From Carex sylvatica (Eukaryota; Streptophyta; Magnoliopsida; Poales; Cyperaceae), in NCBI GenBank assembly GCA_964058845.1, contig CAXKVR010000009.1:62001-126000 (forward strand): 64,000 nt of DNA, written 5' to 3'. The position numbers and the translations under genes are program-made. Below the pieces are notes generated by a model, which did not search any database, was not told where the DNA came from, and saw only the letters and a program-made list of their open reading frames with translations. Below are positions 12,560-24,976 of this stretch, one piece after another. The stretch's first letter is position 1. Each line of letters starts with the position of its first letter.

Positions 12560-13175
12560 TATAGGGGTGTGAATTGATACGATACGAGTAGGGCGGAACT
12601 ATTTTCACATCCATACCCACTAAGAATTAATCTTACTTATATCCTATCCATACCCGTTAAGAATTTGCCTTACCCTACCCTATCCATACTCATTAAGATT
12701 AGCGAGTAACAAAACGGTAGTGAATGAATAATGAATAATACAAATATAATAATTTTATTAATTTTTCAAATAAACCATCAAAACTTATCATGCCATACAT
12801 ATACAATCATAATTACTAATATAAAATAAAAATATAAATATGCAATTAATTCTAAGTAATAGTTTTTTATTAAGCAAAAAAAATAAAATCACAGATATCT
12901 CTTCTAACAAATTCAATTCCTTAACTAAATAATAAAATAATTCTAAGTAAAATATTTAGCATAATATTCTTCTTATTATATAATTATCCGTTACCCAACA
13001 GGTACGAAATAACCTTTACCTGTACCTATACCTGTTTACCTAACAAAAAAAAATTCTTACCAGGCCCATACTCATACCCAATAAGTTAACGAAAAAAAAT
13101 CTTATCCATATATGCCCATCTTATCGAATACGATACGGATAGAGTAAACGGGTAAACGGGTGTCATTGACACCGC
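12560..13175. mobile_element. hAT-type MITE, in module B
   Basis: Same insertion as 8966-9517: the left end TATAGGGGTGTGAATTG and the right end GGTGTCATTGACACCGC sit between GAGAGCTA and TAGAGCCA. The interior repeats the ACGGGTA theme and has an extra segment near 12970-13085. Confidence 0.75.
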
Positions 13176-13330
13176 TAGAGCCATGTGGAGATGGATATAT
13201 ATCGAAAAAGAAAGTAGAATCCAGTAGGTGAGAACTGAGAAGTCATGATAGTGGCTTCCAAGGAACAGCATTGCAGCAGCAGGCCAGCAGCATGGAAAAT
13301 GCACCAAACAGTCAATCCGTAACAACTTAG

Positions 13331-16300
13331 ATTTTTATATATTTTTGCATTGAAAGTTTAAATTTAGATGCTTATCTATTTATATTTTCCCAAAATATGT
13401 TTAAGACTAAGTAGATTAATATTAGAACTTCATTATCAACAATTTTTGACGAAATTGCCCTTGTTCATTTTCTTTATCTAAAAAAAGCAAATTTACCAAT
13501 TTATGGGTTTTATCCAGTAAGAGAAAATGAGTGTATATAATTAATTTCATACTTTTTTTGAAAAAAAATATATGATTGCACCAAAGAGTGCCTCTGCCCC
13601 TAATTATACTATTATACCTTCACCCCATCCTTTTAATTTTAGTTATGAGTCGTTTATTTTGCTAGCTAAGAGTCAACCCAATTAAACCCTCTGTTTTGAA
13701 GCAATGAGATAATTAATGATTATTTATTTTTATTCTTTTAATGGTCAGCACTGTGACATTATGAATTTTAGAATCGTAAATTTAATTATAAATATAGAAA
13801 TTCGGTTCAGTGCGGATGGATGACCCGCACTGCGTGTGGCTTCACCCGCACTGGGACAATTTCCTTAACGAATTTCTGCAATTTTCTCTGGGTGCGGATG
13901 GAAGTGCGGATGGGCATCCGCAGTGCGGGTGAGTTCTGTACTCTTCTGAAGTTTTCGCTAAGTCCTGAATGCGCATGTGATCATCCGCACTGGCCTCAGT
14001 GCGTCCGCACTAGGCTCGGACTTTTTTCTGCGCTGTGAGTGCGGCTGGACGGATCCGCAGTGCGGATGATTGATCCGCACTGGGGTGTGTTTGTTATTTG
14101 CGTAGTAAATGCGGCTGGAGGGATCCGCAGTGCGGATGATTGACCCGCACTGGGGTGTGTATTTTTGCTATTTCTGCTATTTTTGAGGGACCTATTCGCA
14201 AAATGGATTAAATAAACCATCTTCTCTCTTTCTCTTTATCTTTTTAATAAATATAATATTACATAAGGGTCTATTTGTAACAAACATTTTAAAGTTTGTT
14301 AATAACTAAAAGTTGAGGGGTTTATTTGCAAAATTCCAAATATTAATCAATAAACCTTCTTCTTCTTTCATTTTTCCACCGAATGAAGTGGATTAAACTT
14401 TCGGGAGTTTAGGGCTAGCCGAAGCAAAAAGGGAAAGAGAGAGAGAGAGAGAAATCGAGCGCGGAAACTGATCGAACTGACCGGAAAATCGAGATTCGAG
14501 CTGAATTGACGATCCTTGATTGATTAGAAAGCTTCAATTTGGTATATATTTCTCCCTGGTAATTTCTTGAAAAACCCTAATTTATTCGAGTTATTCGATT
14601 TGTCATGATTTCGGTTGAAATTTGTAATTAGGGTTTCATAATCGAGTTCTAGCTCGATTAGTTGTTAATTTGTGATAATTGATACGATTTACATTCCTTT
14701 TCTCTTGGAAACCCTAATTTTATTTGATTTGTTATATTTTGGTGAAATTCAAATTCGAATTTGAGTTGAAACGTTGTAACTCGATAATCGGATTGATTTG
14801 CTTATGGAATTTGGAATTGAACTAGGGTTTTGGGGTTGGGTCGTAATGGAAATGAATTGTGGTATTTTGTGTGTGAAATTTGGGAAATTGTTGAAATTAA
14901 TCGAGTTATAACTTCGTTAAAACATTCGATTCTTGTTATTTGGTTAAACCTACCAATTGAATTGGAATTCGAATTAAGGTTTGGTAATGGTATTAATTAT
15001 CGGATATTAATCGAACGCGTTAATCGAATTTAACGTGTAAAATAGGTGGTAATCATACGAGGCAAAGGATTTCTGGGTCGTTCGAGACGCCTGAGCCTTA
15101 GTCGAGCGTGCTATTACTCAGGTGCGGGGTTTCTGGACTTGTTTGATATTTTATATTCAGAAATTAAACTGTGTTTTGATTTATGTGCATTGCATTGCCC
15201 AAATAAAGTGAAACTCGAATTGTTTAAATCTGATTGATTTGCATGCTGGTATGGTTATTATTTGTGTTGATCTGAATGATCTGATTTTGGAATTAAAGTC
15301 ACCGTGCTTTATATCACCATCGGTTGGTGGATATGGTATTATTGTCATCCACCGTGATGACGTCACTCAGGGAGTGAATCCGGATTTGTCAATGTCTATG
15401 CATGGACTTTGACGCTCAGTGTTCTAAAGCTTTAGATCGTCTGGCCCTCGGCAGTTCCCAGTACTGGTTGGGACGAGGGGTAAGTGACTTTGTATTATGA
15501 TTTTGGTTATGGGTGACTGTGTATCGGAGGCATTACCCAGGGGGTAACGCGTTTGGATGGTCAATTGGATTTATATGGATTTTCCGGATATGAATTGGAA
15601 CCAGACTTTTAATTAAACAGTTAAGCCTGTAACTACAGATAAGTGTCATGAGAAAAGGTTTTACCTGGCGCAGCCGTCTGTAGGTGTCTGTAACCCTACA
15701 GATGAGTGGGAACGAATTGGGGTCCGGTTTGGTGGAACATCTGTAGTTACTACCAGATATTCTGAAATCGAGTTAAACCAAACATTGTGTGCTTGAATTT
15801 CATCTTGGCAATTCCTGATTTGTGATTTCATTTGAATAAATGTTGTCGGGTCTGTGCATCTATGTTTATATATGATTATAAACTGATCTGAGCTTTAGTT
15901 GTGTTTACTTTTTGAATATAATCTGTGATTACAAGTCCAGGGATGATTTGTGACAATTTATCGCACTGAGAATTCAATTCTCATCCCCTCTTTTGGGTTA
16001 ATTTTTCAGGTACCGGTTCGGTGGATCCGAGAGAGACACGAGGTCGGTAGATCTGGTTTTCACCGCTACTTAGTTGTCTGGTATTTTGACATTAGAGATT
16101 ATGTATATATTTATGTTTGGATTGTGTATATATATATTCTCTATGTCATCCTGTGATGCGTATCCATCGAGACACGGGTTTGTATGATATTACCTGACCA
16201 GCTGGGAATTGTGGACTTTTTGCTTGTTTTATTTGGTTGTTTGTGTTATTTGTTTCATTTTCTATTATATCGTAATTGCCTTGTAGGCATACGGGCAACC

Positions 16301-17230
16301 GTATGTCTACGGCAGGAAGCATCTGTCGCGCCTCGTGGGACCGCGGGGTGTGACAAGCACCGCTTACAAATATATTAATAAGGGAAAAAAAATATTTACA
16401 CATAAAAATAAAAAGGAAGAATGAAAAGAAAATTAATGGGCTAGAATGAACAGTCAAGGCATGAGCTCCTCGTATTGACTTGGTTAACCTTGCAATTAAG
16501 AGCATATATATATATAATAACTTAAAGAACCGATTCATCTGCTCCAAGTTCATCTATCCGTCTATCAATAATCTGAACGGTCATATATAATTCTATTTAA
16601 GAATAAATTTTCTGGAGTTAAATTTGAAAACCATACATTTTATTTAAATGATTCAGAGTTAGGTATGAAATTATACTTAAGCTATATAGAAGACACATCC
16701 AAACATTTATTTAAAAAAAATGTACAGTAATGCAAAAAATAATATTATGCGTCAAATAATCAGATACTATTATCAATTCCGTTTCTTTAATCTATTTTGT
16801 TCGTTGTGTTGATAATCACCCCCATAAAAATTTTCAATGCTTTATTTAAAGAACAATAAATTGAGAAACAAATTTGCTGTTATCTCCAAATCTGATATTT
16901 TATTGGACAGCTGCTCAAATTTTCCCTTTCTGCCACCACCCTATTGCCACTTCATGGAAGCTCAAGTAAAAACAGTGTGAAATTTCGAAGCTCGAGAAAA
17001 AAAATGAGATTTTCGGAGCAATTAATGTTTATTTGTTGAACAGAATAATCATCATCACCGTTATTTATTCTAGTTATAATATATAAAAACCCTTAATATT
17101 TTGGGTCAATGTTTTATCTTTGACTAGGCCCTATTTAATTAATTTGATTAGTGGAATTTGTCCATTCATTTTAATTTTGACTCGTAAAAAACACAGCACA
17201 GCGATGGATGATTGTTTGAAGAAATTTCCG
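13331..17230. repeat. Right part of duplicated block B, interrupted by a solo LTR
   Basis: Sequence at 13295-13750 and 16356-17230 matches 20530-21490 and 22670-24190 in block C, for example TTTATGGGTTTTATCCAGTA and TCTTTGACTAGGCCCTATTT. The solo LTR at 13752-16355 interrupts it. No gene is seen in the duplicated sequence. Confidence 0.75.
13752..16355. mobile_element. Solo LTR (2,604 bp) with 5-bp target duplication
   Basis: It begins TGTGACATTATG and ends GGGGTGTGACA, so the ends are TGT...ACA. AGCAC flanks both sides (13747-13751 and 16356-16360). The paralogous site without insertion is at about 22795 (GGTCAGCAGCGATCACCGC). The 3' end (CATACGGGCAACCGTATG, then CCGCGGGGTGTGACA) resembles the ends of plant Ty3/gypsy LTRs. 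Near the left end, GATCCGCAGTGCGGATGATT occurs in imperfect repeats of about 60 bases (14040-14160). A TATATATATATTCTC stretch at about 16127 could be the retroelement TATA. With no internal region and no second LTR, it is a solo LTR. Open frames inside it are not genes. Confidence 0.82.
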
Positions 17231-17261
17231 AATGCCTCAATAAATTAACAAAGTACTATAT

Positions 17262-18179
17262 ACCGACATTTTTAAAAATATCCAAAAAAAAAAAAAATTA
17301 TTAAGAATAACCAGGTTTTAGAAAAAAATTTAAAAATACCCAAACCGCCGAATTTCTGAGCGGTCCGGAATTTTTATTCCGAACAGCCTATTTCTCAGGT
17401 GGTCCGATATTTTTAAGATTTTTTTTTTTATCCCGAACTGCCTAATTTATGGGCGGTCCGAGATTTTTCTTTTCTTTTTGCAAATCAAACTTGCATCTCT
17501 GATTAACATAGCAAACCACCTTCAAAAATCATGAAAATTGATCAACATACAGTCTTGACATCGTAGATTTTGATTAACATAGCAAACCACCTATGTTAAC
17601 AAGATGTGCAAAGTTGGGCTCAGAGTGAAATATTCAGCAGTTCGGGCAATTTTTTAGAGTCGATATCTCACGACTTGTTCGGAAATTTTGTATGAAACTT
17701 CATAGTCATGTTGTACGATGTCAAGACTGCATGTCGGTCAATTTTCACGATTTTTGAAGGTGTTTTGCTATGTTAACCAGATGTACAAAGTTGGGCTCAG
17801 AATGAAATATTCAACAGTTCTGACAAATTTTGAGAGCCGATATCTCACGATCTGTTCGGAGATTTTGTATGAAACTTCACAGTCCTGTTCTAGGATTTCA
17901 AGACTGCATGTCGGTCAATTTTTATAATTTTTAAAAGTAGTTTGCTATGTTAATTAGAGATACAAATTTGATTTGTCAAAAAAAAAAAAAAATCTTGGAC
18001 CGCTCATAAATTAGACGGTTCGGAATAAAAAAAAATATCAAAAAAATCTCTAACCGGTTCAGAATAAAAATTTCGGACCATCCAGAAATTTGACGGTTTG
18101 GACATTTTTAAATTTTTTTCTAAAATTTGATTATTCTTAATTATTTGATTTTTTTTTGAGTATTTTTAAAAATGTCGGT
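17262..18179. mobile_element. ACCGACATTTTT-ended TIR element (918 bp)
   Basis: The left end ACCGACATTTTTAAAAATA is mirrored by TATTTTTAAAAATGTCGGT at the right. The inverted region continues through GGTTTTAGAAAAAAATTT and the GC-rich GCCGAATTTCTGAGCGGTCC motif. The centre holds inverted copies of the repeat of about 170 bases seen at 9920-10355. It is inserted at the left border of module C. It is non-coding. Confidence 0.75.
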
Positions 18180-18540
18180 AATATACTTATAGCCTCACTC
18201 ACGAATAATAAATTAGAGAAATTTTCGAATGCTAATTGTTTGAAGTTGCAGAAATCAAGACAAACATACATGCACCAAAATTAAAATAAAGGGTTATATA
18301 TACTATCAATTAAAGTCGTTGAAGAATCAAAATATCTAGATTAGTTTGCTAAGGTCGCCTTTTAGTAATTAAATTGACTAAGACTATCGAAAGATTTAAC
18401 AAGGCCACGTGAACGCTCTATCCTCCTCAATTTTTAGTTGACTTGATCTGATGCTTGAAGTGATTGCAGATCTATCACAACTTTTTTTTGTACTGGTGTC
18501 TAGCTATTATATGACACCGAGGAAAGGACAAATACAAAAC

Positions 18541-18946
18541 AGTGTAGCTTGCTAGTATAATATGAGTGTTATTTTAGTCTATATATATGATACTAACTTG
18601 AAAATTTATCAAATAGATTTTAAACGGTGAATTTAAACTGTTCAAATCGATCTACTTCATTAGTTGTACATTTACATGCAAAATTTATAATTTTTTGAAT
18701 TTATTTATTATCAAGTCAAGTGATTAAATGTGTGAGATTTTAAATTAATTTTAATACATTCATTTTTTAACATTTTTATCGCTTGATTTGATACTAAAAT
18801 AATTCAAAAAAATGAAAAAATTGCGTGTAAACGCATCACTCATAAAGTAAATCAGTTTGAACAGTTTGAATTAATCTTCTAATATCTATTCATTCAATTT
18901 TAAAGTTAGCGTCATATGACATCAATGTTATACTAACCAGACTCTA
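18541..18946. mobile_element. Hairpin MITE in module C
   Basis: The left end AGTGTAGCTTGCTAGTATAA is mirrored by TTATACTAACCAGACTCT on the right, and the interior is also largely mirrored (GTACATTTACATGCAAAATT against AATTGCGTGTAAACGCATCA). It is absent from modules A and B. Confidence 0.65.
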
Positions 18947-20282
18947 CAAAACATGATTCACATATGAGAGGGTTAAAAATTTTAATGGCTTAAAATTTAA
19001 AAGAAAAGAAGAATCAAGACGAGTCTATGTCGACTGTCACTTCATTAGTAGCGACGGGATCCAATTAATGTAGCAACGTTTAAGGTCATTATGACACGGA
19101 CACGCACTATTGTTGCCCAAATACATCACACAGAAAAAAATTAGAAGGATGAAGTCGATGGCGTTATGAGATAGGATATGATAATCCCCTATTGTGTACC
19201 CACAAATGTATCCATCACTTTTCTATTTTTCTTTTCATTATTTCGTCAGAGTTTCTGGTACTTCTCTGTACCAAAAAAATAAATTTTTTTTGTAGAATTT
19301 TGTGATAAAAATCATATTTTATTTGTGTATAATCTTGAAAATATTAATTCTTTTTGATTTTTTTTCACCAGGTTAATTTTAGGGCATGTATGTTTTTCTT
19401 GGGTTTTTGTTGGTTGGGATATGATGGGTTCGGGAACCCATACTCATAATTATGCATGAAAATAATTAAGAAAATGTACTTAATGAGTGTTCTGCTGTAA
19501 CATAAAAATATTTGTGAAAAATCCTATTTTCTTTCTAAAATATTTTAGATCAATAAAATAATTATTTATTAAATTAAATTAAATCAATTAAACAACAACA
19601 TAACAATACTTATCAATTATTATTTTATAACGAGCCTTTTGCCTGTCAGCTTGTTATCCAATCACCGAAAAATTAATTAAAATTAAATTAACAAATTGAT
19701 CATTGTGGTGGTTAATACAAGATTTGCATTTTGCTTATTTTTTTCAAATTATACAATTATTTTTATTAATAAAATTATAATAATACAATTAAATAAAATA
19801 GATTAATTAATGACATTAATAGATGAAACATCTAAATAAAAATTATTACTAAAATAGGTACAAACAAAATAAGAAAATATTTATAAATAAAAAAATAAAA
19901 AAATAACAATTAAAAACATTTACAAAAGAATAAACATTTTAAATATAAACAAATATAAATATTTATATAAAAAATAAACATTTAAAATATGTAATCACAA
20001 AAAAAAACAATTACGAATCCGAATCATATAATTAGTTCCACAATGACAAATCAAATCGTCACCAGTTAATTATATATACATGGGCACCAGTGTGAAAAGA
20101 GAGAGAGAGAGAGTCAAATGTACCTAGATAGCCACGGCCAAGTTTACAAAAAAGAGAGAGAGAGAAAGTCAAATGGATGAGACTAAGAGAGTCATGCGGG
20201 GATGATGACTGAAAGAGAGAGCAGATTCCTCTAGAAGAGAAGTCGTCATGATAGGGATTCAAATCTGCTTTTTTTTTTTGTA

Positions 20283-20465
20283 AGAAAAAGTAAATGAGTA
20301 CTCTCCTATTCTTCTATCCGAATTGTTCAAAATTGATCATACGGTTTCAATAACATCTGATTCGTTTTAATAGATTATATTGATATAAAAGAAAAAGATA
20401 ATGAAGCCGTGTGATCGATTTTGAACGGTTCGAATGAAAGAATAGAAGAATGCTTCTTTTCTTGA
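20283..20465. repeat. Foldback sequence, first copy (second at 20963-21150)
   Basis: CTATTCTTCTATCCGAATTG and ATTGATCATACGG on the left are mirrored by CCGTGTGATCGATTTTGAAC and CGAATGAAAGAATAG on the right. The tandem duplication of the block carries a second copy at about 20963-21150. Confidence 0.6.
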
Positions 20466-21320
20466 GAAAATGAACAGATTTGAATCCGTTATGATAGAGG
20501 CTTCCAAGGAACAACATTGCAGCAGCATGAAAAATGCACCAAACAGCCAATCAGTAACAATTTAGATTTTTATATATTGCTTATCCATTTAAATTTTATG
20601 ACGTTATATATTTTCCCACAACATGTTTAAACAAATATAAATATTTATATAAAAAATAAATATTTAAAATATGTAATCACAAAAAAAAACAATTATGAAT
20701 CCGAACCATATAATTAGTTCCACAATGACAAATCAAATCGTCACTAGTTAATTATATATACATGGGCACCAGTGTGAAGAGAGAGAGAGAATCAAATGTA
20801 CCTAGGTAGTCACGGCCAAGTTTTCAAAAAAAAAAGAGAGAGAAAGTCAAATGGATGAGACTAAGAGAGCCATGTGGGAATGATGACTGAAAGAGAGAGT
20901 AGATTCCTCTAGAAGAGAAGTCGTCATGACAGGGATTCAAATCTGCTTCTTCTTTTTTTTTTAAGAAAAAGTAAATGGGTACTCTCCTATTCTTCTATTC
21001 GAATTGTTCAAAATTGATTATGCAGCTTCAATTACATCTGATTCGTTTTAATAAATTATATTGATATAAAAGAAAAAGATAATTGAAGCCGTGTGATCGA
21101 TTTTGAACGGTTCGAATGAAAGAATAGGAGAGTGCTTCTTTTCTTGAGAAAATAAGCTGATTTGAATCCGTCATGATAGAGGCTTCCAAGGAACAACATT
21201 GCAGCAGCATGGAAAATGCACCAAACAGCCAATCAGTAACAATTTAGATTTTTATATATTGCTTATCCATTTAAATTTTATGACGTTATATATTTTCCCA
21301 CAACATGTTTAATACTAATT

Positions 21321-24190
21321 AGATTAATATTAGAACTTCGTTATCAATAATTTTTGACGAAATTACTCTTTTCATTTTCCTTATCTAAAAAAGAAAATTT
21401 ACCAATTTATGGGTTTTATCCGGTAAGAGAAAATGAGGGTATATAATTCATTCCATACTTTTTTTGAAAAAATTATATGATTGGTTTCGGATATGTCTTT
21501 GACAATTATCACTTGAAGGGGGGATTTCATGTACCCCTAAAAAACCATGAAATTACGTAATTCCCCCTCTAAAATTTATAATATCATATATATTTACCCT
21601 TTTAAAGTTTAAAAACTAACAAATTTATTCAATTTATTAATTTTTATAATAAAACTCATATCAAATTTATAAATTACCTATTTTACCCTTTCTCCATCTT
21701 TAATTTTTTCTCATTCTCTTGGTTCAAGAGAAAACTCAAGCTCTGATTTTGGACTTATTGGGTTATCGTATGAAAGGTGCAACGTTCTTGAGTTCAAATA
21801 GAATAAAAAACGAAGAGAAACAGTGAAATGGAAGAAAGAGGCGAAATTGATGTAAATTGTAAGAAATAGAACACGATACAGTAACCCAAAGGTTTCAAGA
21901 AATTTTCTCAAATTTGTTATTATTTCCATAATTGGTGTCATGCATACATTGGCCTTATATAGGCAATTACAATAGAAGAGAAACTGGTAAAAATGATCCA
22001 CTAACGACTCCTAACTAACCCCAGCTCGACAGCTTGGTTGCCACGTTAGCTCGGTGCTTCTTGTCTCTAGTTCTCACGGGCCGCAATAGACCCGTTTACC
22101 CTTTCCTCCTTGCCAGGGATGTGGCAAGAGGAGTGGTTAACTTTCGACATTGGACATGAGGAGCTCATGCTTGCCTTTTTAATATATCAGAGGAAGTTGT
22201 CAATATTCCAAATTCTGAAATGAGGAGATGGAGCTCACTTTGGTGTTGGTAGTTCTCCCTGACCATGTAGCACTCTTTCCACTAGGCTTCTAGAACATTT
22301 GTTAAGCTTAGAATGGCATCTATCATGGAGGTCATGCGTTCATCCATGATTATAATTAGTACGAGGAGAGATAGTGATTTTGATTTCTAAGGACCAGTGG
22401 ATGGAGAGAAGAGAAAAAGAAAAAGAAAGGAGAGATGGTGATTTCTCTGGAATCAAGAGAAAGGAGAAAAAAAAAGATGAAGGGATAAAATGGGTAATTT
22501 ATTAATTTCAAATGAATTTTATTATAAAAAAATAAATTGAATAAATTTGTAAATTTTTAAACATTAGAAGGGTAAATATGATATTATGAAATTTAGATGA
22601 AAAAATACGTAATTTTATGATTTTTTAGGGGATATATAAAATTCCCCCTTACTTGAAAGTCCACATCTGCCTCTAATTATAAGGTCATTCCTCTACCCAA
22701 TACCTTAATAATTACATTTTAGTTATGAGTCATGTACCCTCTGCTTTGAAGCAATGAGATAAAGGTTATTTATTTTTATATTTTTAATGGTCAGCAGCGA
22801 TCACCGCTTACAAATATATTAATAATGAAAAAAATTAATGGGCTGGAATAAATAGTCAAAGCATGAGCTTCTCGGTATTGACTTGGTGAACCTTACAATT
22901 AAGAGCATATACATAATAACTTAAAAAACCGACACCAAGTCTGTCCGTCCATCCATCAATAATATAAACGGTTATTTAGGAATAAACTTTCTGGAGTTAA
23001 ATTTGAAAACCATACATTCTATTTAAATGATTAATTCAGAGTTAGGTATGAGCTCCTCCGTATTGACTTGGTAAACCCTGCAATTAGGAGCATATATATA
23101 ATAACTTAAAGAACCGAATCTTCTGCTCCAAGTCCATCCGACCATCCATGATCAATAATCTGAATGGTCATAATTCTATTTAGGAATAAACTTTCTATAG
23201 TTTAATTTGAAAACCATACATTCTATTTAAATTATTCAGAGTTAGGTATGTGCTCCTCGGTATTGACTTGGTGAAACGTGAAATTAAGAGCATATTTGTA
23301 ATAACTTAAAGAACTGAATCTTCTGCTCCAAGTCCTTCCGTCCATCCATCAATAATTTGAACGGTGATAATTCTATTTAGGAATTAACTTTCTGGAGTTA
23401 AATTTGAAAACCATACATTCTATTTAAATGATTCAAAGTTAGGTATGAAATTACTCAAGCTAGAAAACACATCCATACATTTATTTTAAAAACTGTACAG
23501 TAATGCAAAAAATAGTATTATGCATCAAATAATCAGATACTATTATCAATTCCGTTTCTTTAATCTAGTTTGTTCGTTGTGTTGATAATCACCCACATAA
23601 AAATTTTCAATGCTTTCTGTAAAGAACAATAATTTGAGAAGCAAATTTGCTGTTATCTCCAAATCTGAGATTTTATTGGACAGTTGCTCAAATTTTCCCT
23701 TTCTGCCACCACCCTAGTGCCACTTCAAGGAAACTCAAATAAAAACAGTGAGAAATTATACAAATCGAAGAAGATTGAGATGATTAAGAATATATACCAT
23801 CCTGTTTCTTTTATGTTCAAGGGTGTTTTGATTTTTTTTGTTGTTGTTGTTTAACAATCACATGTGTATCTATCAGAGGGTTATTTTTTAAAACCATCAA
23901 CAAATAATGTAACCAATTGTGGTAAATAAAATAGAAGCATGACTCCTATTCTTTCTAAAAAAACAGTGAGAAATTTCGAAGCTCAAGAAAAATTGAGATT
24001 TTCGGAGCAATGTTTATTTGGTGAAGACAATAAGCATCATGACCGTTATTTATTCTAGTTACAATATATAAAAGCCCTTAATATTTTGGGTCAATGTTTT
24101 ATCTTTGACTAGGCCCCATTTACTTTTGATTAATTAGTGGAATTTGTCCATTCTTTTTAATTTTGACATGTGAAAAACACAGTACACAGC
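21321..24190. repeat. Right part of duplicated block C
   Basis: Counterpart of 13331-17230, without the solo LTR but with a different insertion at 21518-22648. A segment of about 200 bases (GAGCTTCTCGGTATTGACTT ... GTTAAATTTGAAAACCATAC) that is single in block B at 16440-16680 is present three times in tandem here, starting near 22861, 23045 and 23247. No gene is seen. Confidence 0.75.
21518..22648. mobile_element. GGGGGAATTTCAT-family element with 9-bp target duplication
   Basis: It begins GGGGGGATTTCATGTACCCC and ends with the complement GGGGATATATAAAATTCCCCC. It is flanked by TCACTTGAA (21509-21517) and TTACTTGAA (22649-22657), 8 of 9 bases alike, which fits a Mutator-like element. It is 1,131 bp, the longest member here. 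The interior includes GC-richer sequence at 22010-22380 unlike its surroundings. A minus-strand stretch there resembles retrotransposon gag-type coding sequence but is full of stops, so I do not call it. Confidence 0.72.
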
Positions 24191-24827
24191 GATGATTGAT
24201 TAATGCTTAATTTGCTAATGGTCCTTTAATTTTATTGCACTCCAGAGGCCCCATTTGATTGAGATTGATTGCTCTGAACACCAATAATTCATTGCTGCTT
24301 TTAGAATAGTCTTCCCAAAAATATATTCTTATTAGCTTTCCTAAAAGCTCTTTAATTTGCGTCTAATATTGGATGTACAGTCAGCAAGCAATATAATTTT
24401 CTAGAAATATAACATCTCTTTTATATAAAACTAGTATTTACACCTTTTGGATCGATTGTGTATGCCTTGCGATGAGAAAGAGAGAGTGGTCCAAGCAATG
24501 AACGGAGCAGAACGAGATAAATCTGAACAGAGGAATCATAAGATAGCCGAATTGAGATGAAAAAGAGACAGATTCTTTTGAAAGGAAAATCTTACTACAA
24601 ATTACATATAAATTAATAAAAAATAAGAAATAGATAGCCCATCGGAATTTAAAAGCAATTGAAGTTACAACATATATAACAACCGTGTTAAGTGCTACTT
24701 CGTGTGTGTTATGAGTCAAAATAGTTATTATTTGTTACATATATGTATTTTTTTAAATTAGGATTGTCATTAAACTCCAGCAATCATTTCTTTACTATAC
24801 ACACGTTGAATACTATAACATCTGATT
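24191..24827. other. Intergenic, nothing recognised
   Basis: Sequence between the block C repeat and the 3' flank of the first lectin receptor kinase. I see no exon with supportable splice sites or known protein similarity. Confidence 0.6.
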
Positions 24828-24841
24828 ACACAGTATTATCA

Positions 24842-24911
24842 TCAAAAACAACAAAGTCTTGAGTCCCAAACAAGTTGGGTAGGATACAAATGAAACCCAA
24901 CCGGAGTCATT
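24842..24911. mobile_element. Short retroposon insertion with 14-bp target duplication
   Basis: ACACAGTATTATCA (24828-24841) and ACACAATATTATCA (24912-24925) flank about 70 bases containing AACAACAAAGTCTTGAGTCC and CAAACAAGTTGGGTAGG, a motif scattered through many plant genomes. The paralogous site near 29549 has ACACAATATTATCA once and no insertion. A long target duplication of this kind fits target-primed reverse transcription (SINE or LINE machinery). Confidence 0.65.
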
Positions 24912-24976
24912 ACACAATATTATCAGACAAATAAAAATTAGAAAATATATACAAATTCTTTAAAGAGTCAGTTCTA

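Larger units (their letters stand above)
10356..13330. repeat. Duplicated module, copy B
   Basis: Second copy of the module described at 6970-9640, with the same two insertions at the same positions (10642-11379 and 12560-13175). It also keeps a segment near 11960-12190 (CCTTTTACCTGTAAGCTTGT) that is present in C but missing in A. It continues into the flanking sequence ending near 17230. Confidence 0.85.
18180..21320. repeat. Duplicated module, copy C, with an internal tandem duplication
   Basis: Third copy of the module. It lacks the two insertions shared by A and B and instead has a hairpin at 18541-18946. Its last ~680 bases are duplicated in tandem: about 19948-20627 and 20628-21309 both run from AACAAATATAAATATTTATA to TTTTCCCACAACATGTTT. 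Confidence 0.82.

Noticed and set aside
13820..16553. Several open frames of 60-135 codons on both strands
   Set aside because: Nearly all lie within the solo LTR; none has a known domain, and length is explained by its higher GC content.
22010..22380. Possible retrotransposon gag fragment inside the 21518-22648 element
   Set aside because: The minus-strand reading (MDERMTSMIDAILSL ...) is broken by many stops and is too short to place in a family.
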